64,000 nucleotides of DNA from Methylocella sp. (GTDB lineage: Bacteria > Pseudomonadota > Alphaproteobacteria > Rhizobiales > Beijerinckiaceae), in the NCBI GenBank assembly GCA_037200525.1, contig JBBCGG010000001.1, positions 2,150,501-2,214,500 of the forward strand, read 5' to 3'. Positions within the stretch are counted from its first letter, which is position 1; each line of letters begins with the position of its first letter. The position numbers and the translations under genes were made by a program. The notes under the pieces were generated by a model. The model was not told the DNA's origin, made no database searches, and saw only the letters and a list, made by a program, of their open reading frames with translations. This document shows positions 1-7,697 of the stretch, piece by piece.

Positions 1-209
1 CCTAAAAATTCATCCCAAACACCTTGTCGGATGGGTTCTAAGTCGGGTTCGACCCGTGTTCCGAGCTTTAGCTGCCCTCTCGTTTTTGCGTACCGCGTCG
101 CTTTGACGATCGGATTCGCGGTGGAATTAAAGTGAGTCACCAAAAGGTCTCTCACTAGCTGTTCCAACATAGAAACCTTCATGGCGATCATCACATCGTG
201 CTCGACCAT
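1..209 (-). CDS. Hypothetical protein, N-terminal part, truncated by the window edge
   Basis: A frame without stops runs from an ATG at 209 off the left edge (69 codons seen, beginning MVEHDVMIAMKVSML). A GGAG lies 5 bases before this ATG; two further in-frame ATGs at 182 and 170 could also start it. The visible part has a helical N-terminus followed by a basic, polar stretch (residues such as KATRYAKTRG). I recognise no family. Codon third positions are less GC-rich than in neighbouring genes, so it may be recently acquired or not a gene. It lies downstream, on the same strand, of the candidate structured RNA at 471-606. Confidence 0.35.
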   Translation of the reverse strand, partial: MVEHDVMIAMKVSMLEQLVRDLLVTHFNSTANPIVKATRYAKTRGQLKLGTRVEPDLEPIRQGVWDEFL

Positions 210-470
210 AGCAACTCCATTTGTCCGACAACCGCTGCGCCAATCTTATCGCGCGCGGTGCCGGCGATGTGGGACGGGTCCGCATTTCGGACCGTGTGCG
301 GGTGCCCAAGCGCATCCAGCGCAGCCCTTTCAAGCCGTGTCAGGAAGAATTCGCCAATCATTGGCTGCGGCGTCTTCTTTTTTCCCGAAATGAAATCATG
401 CGGTAACACCCATGTTTAATATGCGCCGCTTGGCCAGGCGGGAGGGCGAAGAACTCCACTCCTCCGGTCT

Positions 471-498
471 GGTCAAAAATCGCAGGCTTTCGCCTGCG
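471..498 (-). terminator. Rho-independent terminator
   Basis: On the minus strand CGCAGGC-GAAA-GCCTGCG, a perfect 7-bp stem with a GAAA tetraloop, is followed by ATTTTTG. It would end the RNA candidate upstream of it. Confidence 0.6.
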
Positions 499-606
499 GG
501 GAGCCGGACCGTTTCGCCACCCCCTTGTCGTTGCATGAAACTCCCAAGGCCCAACGATCGTGATCCGGTAGTGAGAACTGCCCCCGCCGTGCCAAGCGAG
601 CGGGGG
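471..606 (-). ncRNA. Candidate structured small RNA or leader RNA
   Basis: Read on the minus strand, three stem-loops follow one another. The first is CCCCCGC/GCGGGGG (606-600 with 587-581). The second is a two-tier stem: CCGGATC (568-562) pairs with GGTCCGG (510-504) including one G-U, enclosing TCGTTG/CAACGA (557-552 with 533-528). The third is a terminator hairpin (498-481). An alternative pairing of GCGGGGG with the CTCCCCGC just before the terminator would compete with the first hairpin, as in an attenuator. No protein frame covers it. I could not match it to 6S, SRP, tmRNA or a riboswitch I know; structure is seen, function is unknown. Confidence 0.4.
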
Positions 607-647
607 TTCCCGTCTGTAAAAAACACTCACCAGCCAAGGAGATTTTC

Positions 648-1196
648 TTGATTCCCAATTCCGTCTGCAAGCATGCCGTTTTTATCGGGGCGGCAATAGT
701 CGGCTTGGTCGCTGCGGCGGCGCTCGCCGGAGCTTGCGTGCAAACTGCGTTTGCCGCGGCGAGCGACATCGATCGCGGTCGGTATCTCGTTTCCATCATG
801 GACTGCCAGACATGCCACACCGATGGAGCGTTCATTGGCAAACCAGACTTGCGGCATCCTTTGGCTGGTTCTTCGATTGGTCACCAGGTGGACGGACTTG
901 GCACATTCTGGCCGCCAAACCTCACGCCGGACGATAAAACTGGGCTTGGAACGTGGTCGATCAAGGACATTGCCAATGCGATCCAGAAAGGGCTCCGACC
1001 CGACGGGCGTGAACTTGCGCCCGCCATGCCTTGGCGCTCCTATTCCAACTTGACAGAGACAGACGCTGACGCGATCGCTGCGTATCTCAAGAGTCTGCCG
1101 CCCACCGCTTCGACGGTGCGCCAACCGGTCGCGCCGGACGCTCCCGTTACCACGGCGGTTGTGCGCGTGCAGCAGCCGCCAAGTGTCGTCCGATAG
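648..1196 (+). CDS. Periplasmic monohaem c-type cytochrome
   Basis: The 182-residue protein has a signal peptide (about residues 1-37, cut near AFA-AAS), one haem-binding CQTCH at 53-57, and a Met at 127 in the context LAPAMPW that suits the sixth iron ligand. The C-terminal LTETDADAIAAYLKSLPP is typical of the cytochrome domains that serve periplasmic alcohol and aldehyde dehydrogenases. It should carry electrons in the periplasm. The start is a TTG at 648: an AAGGAG sits 6 bases upstream and the signal peptide begins there. It stands alone; no dehydrogenase gene is adjacent, so its electron donor is unknown. Confidence 0.8.
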   Translation: MIPNSVCKHAVFIGAAIVGLVAAAALAGACVQTAFAAASDIDRGRYLVSIMDCQTCHTDGAFIGKPDLRHPLAGSSIGHQVDGLGTFWPPNLTPDDKTGLGTWSIKDIANAIQKGLRPDGRELAPAMPWRSYSNLTETDADAIAAYLKSLPPTASTVRQPVAPDAPVTTAVVRVQQPPSVVR

Positions 1197-1951
1197 CGTC
1201 TCGCCTTCCGCTCGCCAATCCAGAGCCGCCAAATTTCGGCGAAGGCGAAGAGCGGCCGCCTTCACGCCTGAAATCAGCGCGTAGCGATAGCGCTTTCCTG
1301 ACGCTCCTCGGAATGAAAAAGAGAGGATTGCGACCATAGGGGAGGCTAACAGAGGTGAGGGAGGCGCGCAAAATAACCCTTACAACTCAATGCGCCTCTT
1401 AGAACCAAGGTGAGGGCAATTTTTATTGTTTTTGTTGATGTTTTTGCCATTTATTATGCCCCTGCTCAGGGAGCCACTGTCCCACGCGGTGAGACGTTGG
1501 CGTTGATTTGGCTGCGATTTCACCGCCTTTTTTACGATTTGCGGTAATTCGAGATGCTCCGCTGCTCTCGGCTGGAGTAATGGATCAGCTTTCAGGTAGT
1601 TCAGCGCAACCGACTTTACCTTTCTCCGCAATCTGCGCCGTGCGTGGTATACTTCCGAACTGGCCGATGATCGTTCACGCCAAAGCACAGTGTTTTGTTC
1701 GGGGCGAAAATGCGCGGAAGTTTTCGAGGAAACTGGGGGCCATCCGGCCTATAGCTCGGGGTGCTAGCCTTTTCTCAAGCGCCACGTTGAAACACCCCCT
1801 TCGAGCGACATCGCATCAATCATCCTGCATCGCTAAGGACTCTTGCAGCGTTACCGCAAACCGCCGTATGCGGCTATCAGCGTGATGGACTTGCCTCGCC
1901 TTCTCTGGCCTATTGACGACCGCGCGCAAACGGGCGGGGAACGGACTTCCG
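1197..1951. other. Intergenic stretch, no gene seen
   Basis: Several short frames overlap here on both strands, but none has a ribosome site, a recognisable motif or consistent codon use. An A+T-rich patch at 1415-1455 is the only visible compositional feature and could hold a promoter. Confidence 0.4.
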
Positions 1952-3445
1952 ATGCACGGAAAAGTTGGCAAAGCGAAGCGGTCGAGAACGACCGTTATTG
2001 GCGGCGGAGTCAGCGGCAGCCTATTCGCGATCAAGCTTGCCGCCGCCGATCCCTCGGCCGAGGTGACCCTGATCGAGATGGAGGAGAGGGCCGGACCCGG
2101 GCTCGCCTATGGCGCATGCCAGCCGATCCACTTGCTGAACGCTCCAGCCAATCGGATGGAAGTAGGGCTGACGCCCAGCTTCTGCGACTGGCTCGAAACG
2201 CTCGATCCCCCGGACCTCGCGCCCGCCCTAGCGGAAGCCAATGGCGACATCGCCCAAGCCTTCCTGCCGCGCGCCCTATTTGGGACCTATCTCAAGCAGC
2301 GCCTCCAGGCCGCGACGGCGCAAAACGGCGGTCCGGGCGTACGGCGCGTCCGCGGCGAGGCGGTCCGCATCGTCGAAACACGAGGCGCAGAGGGCGAAGG
2401 GCCGCGGCGTTCGATCCTCCTTACCGACGGCAGGCGCATCGCCGCCGACCGCGTAATCCTGGCGACCGGAAACCTGTCGCCCAAGGCGCCGAGGTCGCGC
2501 GACGACTGGTTCTACGATACGCCGCTTTTCGTCGCCGATCTGTGGGCGCCAAAGGCGCTGGACGGCATCGCGACCGATGCATCTGTCCTGCTGATCGGAA
2601 CAGGGCTGACCATGGTCGATGCAGCGCTCAGCCTGAAGGCGCGCGGACATTCTGGGGCAATCCTAGCGCTGTCTCGCCGGGGGCGTCTGCCGCAGGCGCA
2701 CAGGGCGGGCGGTCAATGGGCGCCGTTTCTGGATGAGGCAGCGGCGGCGACGCCTATCTCGGTCCTGCGCGCCGCGCGGCGCGAGGCTCGGGCGGCGGAG
2801 GCGGCGGGCGTTCCGTGGCAGCGCGTTATGGATGCTGTGCGTCCCGCCGTGGCCCGGATTTGGTCCGCCTGGCCTCTGGAGCAGCGTTCGCGGTTCCTGC
2901 GCCATCTCCGCCCGCCTTGGGACGCTCATCGCCACCGGATGGCGCCCAGGATTGCGGCTTGCTTCGACGAAATGATCGCCTCTGGCCAGCTTACCGCCAT
3001 AGCCGGGCGGCTGAGCGGCTTTCACGATGCCGGCGAGCGCGCTTTCGTCTCCATCGCGCCGCGCGGCGGGGCCAAAAGCTTCCGGAGGGACTTCGTCCGG
3101 GTGATCAACTGCACCGGCCCGCGCAGCGATTTCGAAGATGTCGGCATCCCGCTCTACGTCGATCTGCGGGAGGGCGGACGCATCCAGCCCGATGCGCTCG
3201 GCCTCGGCATCGAGACTGACGATTGTGCGGTCGTCGATCGCAGCGGCCGCGCCTCAAACTGGCTCTATGCGCTTGGCCCACTGACGCGGTCGACATGGTG
3301 GGAGGTCACCGCCGTCCCCGAGATCGCTGCGCAAGTCACCCGCCTCGTCGACGAACTGACGCGGGCCGATCGCGGCGAGCGGGAGGAGGGATACCGCGCC
3401 GATGCTCTCGCCAACGAGTTCTTCGATCTGGGCGCCGGCATCTGA
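1952..3445 (+). CDS. FAD/NAD(P)-binding oxidoreductase of unknown substrate
   Basis: The protein opens with a Rossmann dinucleotide fold (TVIGGGVSGSLFAIKLA, with an acidic strand end LIEMEE) and then GLAYGACQPIHLLNAPANRM, the pattern of the large FAD-NAD(P)-binding family (PF13454) found next to diverse redox and siderophore-like genes. A second nucleotide-binding stretch (VLLIGTGLTMVDAALSL) follows near residue 215. Length, about 497 residues, fits the family. An ATG at 1952 with GGGGAA upstream is preferred; a TTG at 1913 would add 13 residues. No neighbour indicates its substrate. Family assignment is solid, function is open. Confidence 0.8.
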   Translation: MHGKVGKAKRSRTTVIGGGVSGSLFAIKLAAADPSAEVTLIEMEERAGPGLAYGACQPIHLLNAPANRMEVGLTPSFCDWLETLDPPDLAPALAEANGDIAQAFLPRALFGTYLKQRLQAATAQNGGPGVRRVRGEAVRIVETRGAEGEGPRRSILLTDGRRIAADRVILATGNLSPKAPRSRDDWFYDTPLFVADLWAPKALDGIATDASVLLIGTGLTMVDAALSLKARGHSGAILALSRRGRLPQAHRAGGQWAPFLDEAAAATPISVLRAARREARAAEAAGVPWQRVMDAVRPAVARIWSAWPLEQRSRFLRHLRPPWDAHRHRMAPRIAACFDEMIASGQLTAIAGRLSGFHDAGERAFVSIAPRGGAKSFRRDFVRVINCTGPRSDFEDVGIPLYVDLREGGRIQPDALGLGIETDDCAVVDRSGRASNWLYALGPLTRSTWWEVTAVPEIAAQVTRLVDELTRADRGEREEGYRADALANEFFDLGAGI

Positions 3446-3710
3446 CAGGCCCGAGCGGGTCGGCAGTCTGCCGTTCTTCGCACAACTGCTACAGCATCGT
3501 GAATCCTGAACAGATTTTCACATCCGACTAAGCCAAGCTCCTGCGCCTTTGCGTCGCTGAATATGCAAGGCGTGCGGTCCGTCGCAGCGAACTCGACCGC
3601 TTCGGCGACGGTTCCGAACCCGAGCTTGTCTTGGCGCTCGATCCCGATGAACCTGAAACCATCGGTCGGTCATTCGGCTCCGCTATCTTATGCAGCCTCA
3701 GCCGGGGTCT

Positions 3711-4797
3711 TTATGATGGTCCGATGGGTTGATCGCCCTGGCCTGGGCGCTGGGCCGCTGCCTTGGGGGCGGCTGGAACATAGGGGAAGACCTTCGACGG
3801 CGGCGGGGCCACCGACTCCTTGCCGATGCCGAGGCTGATGGGCGTGTTCGAGGCGATCGTGAACATCACGTCCGGCGCATTGTCCGTCAAGGAGCGGCCG
3901 TTCCACTCAGTAAAGCCGAACGCGGCCGGAGCGCCGATCGTATAGGGGAGCATGTTTGGGAAGAATCGATGCGCGACTTTCTCCGCATAGGCTCGCGGAT
4001 CCTGGGCGGTTCCATTGGCGCTGACGACGCCGGCGATCGCCCTGGCGACAAGGTCGCCGTATGTCGCGAAATCATCGGCCGGCCGCCCGGCGTTGAGGCG
4101 GTTGCCGAGATCTTCGTTGAACTGAGTGAACAGCGGGTGGATCATCGGCAGGCCGACGCGGTTGATCGAACGCCATCCCCCGGCGTCGGTGGCGAGCGTC
4201 GCGACAGCCCACACGCCGACGCGGCGGTTGGCGCCTGCGGTTGCGAGCAGTTCCTGGTCGGGCGCTTCCAGCACGATCGAGTATACGGTGTGGCCGGCGA
4301 ACAGGTTCTTCGCCTTCGCCGGGCTCCAGCCGGTCAAATCGACGACGGCCCCATCCTGGAACGCGTGGCCGACCGCATGCAGCACGTCGGGCTCGATCCA
4401 AAATGGATCGCCCGCTTTGCCGGCCCAGATGCGCAGACCGGATGCCGTAGTGATCGTCTCTCCGGTGGCGCCCTGCGCGATGACTGCGCCGGCCGCATGG
4501 GGGGTCGACAGCCTCGGCGCCTGCGATGCGACGCAGCACAAAGCGCTGCTTGCCGGCGGCGTCGCGTTCGTCGAAGGTGATGCGGTAGGTGAGGTCTTCG
4601 ACGGCGTCGCCGTCGAGATCCACCTTGAATTCGTACATGCCCTCCGGATGATAGCCAGGGGCCGGAATGTCGCCGGCGATCGAGTGACAGACGTTGATCA
4701 CAAACACGGTGCCCGTTTCGCCGCGGAAAACATAGAGATCCGTGATGTCGAGGCGGACGTCTTGCCGAGCTATCGGTGAGTCTAAGTGGTGGGACAT
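3711..4797 (-). pseudogene. DUF4331 protein gene broken by a one-base frameshift
   Basis: The frame from ATG 4797 (MSHHLDSPIARQDVRLDITDLY) matches the start of DUF4331 proteins, whose function is unknown. It continues to about 4505, after which the family sequence (PHAAGAVIAQGATGETITT and onward) runs in another frame to a stop at 3711. The switch falls in a run of six C on the minus strand (4504-4499); five would restore one 362-residue protein. Beyond the shift the sequence looks intact (NLFAGHTVYSIVLEAP, NMLPYTIGAPAAFGF), so either the mutation is recent or it is a homopolymer sequencing error. Confidence 0.8.
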
Positions 4798-5270
4798 GGC
4801 GCTCTCGCTTGGTTCGCTAAAGGCAAAAACTGGGAAGAGGGAGCTGAATTAACGGCGCGGCTACAGCTGCTGTCTGAGAAAGGCACAGCTTGCGTTTTGG
4901 CCATCCGCGATGGTCAAAGAGGCGCACTGAACAAGCCCTACAAACTACTGCGAGTGTGCCAGAATGGGCCTATGAGGGCAACAGAGGATCAATTTTCAAG
5001 GGGGCTGCGGACTTCGCAAAGGCTTTTGCACGGCCCTCAAAATTTCGCAATTGCGCGACCGATCCGCCTTATGGAATCAAAACGGTACGTGCTAAGTTTT
5101 CGTATGGCGTTCGGAATAAAGGACGGGCCTCGGCGGTCGATCGCCCAGCCAATCAAGCGCATGCGGCCTCTGCGCCGCTTTCGCGGTCCGTCAAACATCA
5201 CGTCGTCGAAGGGCCGGCGCAAACCGGCGCGGGCCGCGGCTTTCTCGCAGGCTCGAACGGAGAAATAGGC
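4798..5270. other. Intergenic stretch, no gene seen
   Basis: This region separates two divergent genes, the DUF4331 gene and the VOC gene, so it must hold both promoters. Open frames crossing it lack ribosome sites and family motifs. I see no clear dyad or consensus promoter. Confidence 0.4.
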
Positions 5271-6110
5271 ATGGTCAATTCTCACGGCCGTTTCGTCTGG
5301 TACGAGCTGATGACGACAGACATGGCGGCCGCCAAGACGTTCTACACGAGGGTCATGGGTTGGAGGGCGCAGGACGCGTCGATGCCCGGCGCCGCCTATG
5401 CCCTGTTCACGGCCGGTAAGGCTTCGGTAACTGGAGTTATGGACCTGCCGGAGGACGCGAAGAAAACGGGCGCGATGTCGCGTTGGCTTGGATATGTCGC
5501 AGTCGAGGACGTGGACGCAGCCGTCGACCGGATCAAGCAGCTTGGCGGAGCAGTGCGCGTCCCGCCAAGGGACGTCCCCAACATCAGCCGCTTTTCGGTC
5601 GTCGCTGATCCGCAGATGGCGGCGCTTGCATTGGTCAAGGGGCTGAAGCCTGGCGAGGCGCAGTCGGCCGAGCTGAACGCGCCGGGGCGCGTCGGCTGGC
5701 ATGAGTTGCTCGCCGCCAACTGGGAGCAGGCGTTCCCTTTCTACAGCGAACTGTTTGGCTGGCAAAAATCGGACTTCCACGCCGGCGAGATGGGCACCTA
5801 TCAGCAATTCTCCGCCGCAGGGGAGACAATCGGCGGCATGTTCACCAAGCCTCCGACATTGCCGTTTCCCTTCTGGCTGTACTATTTCAACGTCGCAGAC
5901 ATCGAGGCGGCGACGAAGCGCGTGGAGGCCGGCGGCGGCGAAATTCTCTATGGCCCGATTGAGGCGCCAGGCGGCGCTTGGATCGTCCATTGCATGGACC
6001 CTCAGGGCGCCGTATTCGGGCTGCTCGACAGACGTCGCCGCAAAGCTATCGGATATTTTATTTCGAGCGCATCGCGCGATCCCTCGGACGCGCGGGGCGG
6101 TAGAGAATAA
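5271..6110 (+). CDS. VOC-family (glyoxalase/dioxygenase fold) protein with two domains
   Basis: Two vicinal-oxygen-chelate modules lie in tandem: residues about 1-120 (GRFVWYELMTTDMAAAKTFY) and about 130-255 (GRVGWHELLAANWEQAFPFY, ending MDPQGAVFGLLD). This layout is common in small cytosolic proteins annotated as glyoxalase-like or antibiotic-resistance-like, usually of unknown substrate. An ATG at 5271 is chosen because a GGAGAAA lies 6-8 bases upstream and the first domain starts there, although the frame stays open for 380 bases further upstream. The last 25 residues are a basic extension outside the fold. It is convergent with the TOMM cluster; a role in self-protection is possible but unsupported. 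Confidence 0.8.
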   Translation: MVNSHGRFVWYELMTTDMAAAKTFYTRVMGWRAQDASMPGAAYALFTAGKASVTGVMDLPEDAKKTGAMSRWLGYVAVEDVDAAVDRIKQLGGAVRVPPRDVPNISRFSVVADPQMAALALVKGLKPGEAQSAELNAPGRVGWHELLAANWEQAFPFYSELFGWQKSDFHAGEMGTYQQFSAAGETIGGMFTKPPTLPFPFWLYYFNVADIEAATKRVEAGGGEILYGPIEAPGGAWIVHCMDPQGAVFGLLDRRRRKAIGYFISSASRDPSDARGGRE

Positions 6111-6167
6111 AACTCGAGAATCTAGACTGGCCGCTGCTGTCCCGCCGGGTTTGAGGCCGTCCCGATC

Positions 6168-7697
6168 CTAATCGGGAGCTACCAACTTCGCGCCGCGACC
6201 GAGCGCAAATTGACCGACCGGGCCCTCGACGTGGAATTCGATCCCGGTCATCTTCGCGAACAAGTCGATGTTCGTGATCCCGATCGCACATCCGCCGAGT
6301 CCCATATCGGTCGCCATCAGGTAGAGCGTTTGCGTCAATACGCCGACATCCTTTAGAATAAGTGAATATGCGATCGAACTGTACTTCCAGGAAATCCGGC
6401 CAAAGCGCGCAGCGATCGTGATCAAGATCTGCGGCGCAGCGGGCGCGCCCATGGCATATTGGGATCCCGCCAGCAGCGCTTCGAGCTCGCTCGCAGGAAC
6501 GCCGATCGGCGCCAACGCGTGAGCGCCGGCGTCATAGTGATAGAAGCCTCGCGCAAGTCCCTCGCATTTGTCGATCGCCAGATAGAGCTCGAGCTCGTAG
6601 GCGGCTCCCGCCGACGGATAAGGCCTCGCGGCGTGACCGCCGTCGTCTAGGTCGAGCTTGGCGTTCGATTTTGGTGCGGCGCGCGCGGCGCCGTGGAGAA
6701 ACTGCGAAAGCTCGGCGAGCGTGATCGGCCGCCGATCATCGAAACTGCGCGTCGAGTGACGCTCCTGTAGGAGCCTTGCTACCGGGGAGATCGTCTCGGG
6801 ATGCGCGGCCGCAAACTTGCGCAAATCGATCTTCTTTCCGGGCCAGCGAGGCCGCACCGCCGGCAGCGGGGAAATGAAGCCGGCGTGAGGATAAACTCCG
6901 CCCAACGGGTTGGCGTGCCGGCCCTCTGTACTGCGCGCGTGGAACAGAAGATCGTGAAAGTCCCAAAGAACGAGGTTGTGGTCGCCTTCGGCCGGTCGAA
7001 GTCCGCCGCCAGCAGCATCGACCTTGAAAACTATTTGGCAATCGAGGAGCAGGGCGAGAAGTTCGAGCCCTGGAAAACCGTCCTCCCGACGCAACTGTTT
7101 GATTTGCCGCGGGGCCGCGAGCATAGCCACAGCGGCGGCAATCTTCGGATTGCAGATTTTGAACAACGTGCCCGCGCGGGGCGACTCCAGGATCATCTCG
7201 TTGCCGCGCCGTCGCATGTAGGCGAACCGCGACAAGACCAGAGAATCCTCGTCGCTGAGCGGTGGCGTTCGCGGCCAATAATCGGGAATCTGCGGTTCGA
7301 TGATGGCCTCGTCGTCGCCAGTGCGCGAATTTCCGAGGCGGTACTCCAATAGGCCGCGTCCGGCCAAACGCCGGACCAATAGATCAATCTCTTTGTCGAT
7401 CTTCCGGCGGGACGCAAATGAGGCGAGCGGCAAACCCACGCGCAGCTTTTCCACGCGATCCGCGACGCCGGCGCTGAACCTTCCCAGACTGACCGAATAA
7501 TCGTCGAAATACGCGACGATTTCTCCATCCGCATGCGCTTCGAGCCTGACGCGACCACCAATCCGGGCGGAAATGGTTGCCTGCGCGGCCCTTCGCACTC
7601 TCTTTGATCCGGGAGCGCGCAAGCCAGGATGGCCCTCAGGTATGGGGGTGAATCGGATTGAGTTCGTTTTCCTTGAGCGGCTGGTCGCGCCATCCAA
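6168..7697 (-). CDS. SagB-type FMN dehydrogenase (azoline to azole) of the TOMM cluster
   Basis: This 509-residue protein is the dehydrogenase of a thiazole/oxazole-modified peptide pathway. The nitroreductase-like FMN domain fills the C-terminal half (RHSTRSFDDRRPITLAEL, YPSAGAAYELELYLAID, GVLTQTLYLMATDMGLGGCAIG). The N-terminal half contains a winged-helix-like region (RRKIDKEIDLLVRRLAGRGLLEY) as in longer SagB proteins. Known SagB enzymes oxidise the azolines made by the cyclodehydratase to aromatic azoles. Its start at 7697 lies inside the end of the YcaO gene (62-base overlap), so the two are translationally linked. It is the last gene of the minus-strand cluster and converges on the VOC gene. 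Confidence 0.87.
   Translation of the reverse strand: MDGATSRSRKTNSIRFTPIPEGHPGLRAPGSKRVRRAAQATISARIGGRVRLEAHADGEIVAYFDDYSVSLGRFSAGVADRVEKLRVGLPLASFASRRKIDKEIDLLVRRLAGRGLLEYRLGNSRTGDDEAIIEPQIPDYWPRTPPLSDEDSLVLSRFAYMRRRGNEMILESPRAGTLFKICNPKIAAAVAMLAAPRQIKQLRREDGFPGLELLALLLDCQIVFKVDAAGGGLRPAEGDHNLVLWDFHDLLFHARSTEGRHANPLGGVYPHAGFISPLPAVRPRWPGKKIDLRKFAAAHPETISPVARLLQERHSTRSFDDRRPITLAELSQFLHGAARAAPKSNAKLDLDDGGHAARPYPSAGAAYELELYLAIDKCEGLARGFYHYDAGAHALAPIGVPASELEALLAGSQYAMGAPAAPQILITIAARFGRISWKYSSIAYSLILKDVGVLTQTLYLMATDMGLGGCAIGITNIDLFAKMTGIEFHVEGPVGQFALGRGAKLVAPD

Noticed and set aside
191-409. Minus-strand frame overlapping the edge gene
   Set aside because: No ribosome site at GTG 409 or ATG 361 and no homology I can see; the frame starting at 209 has a spaced GGAG.
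627-1337. 236-codon minus-strand frame over the cytochrome gene
   Set aside because: The opposite strand encodes a complete cytochrome with haem motif and signal peptide.
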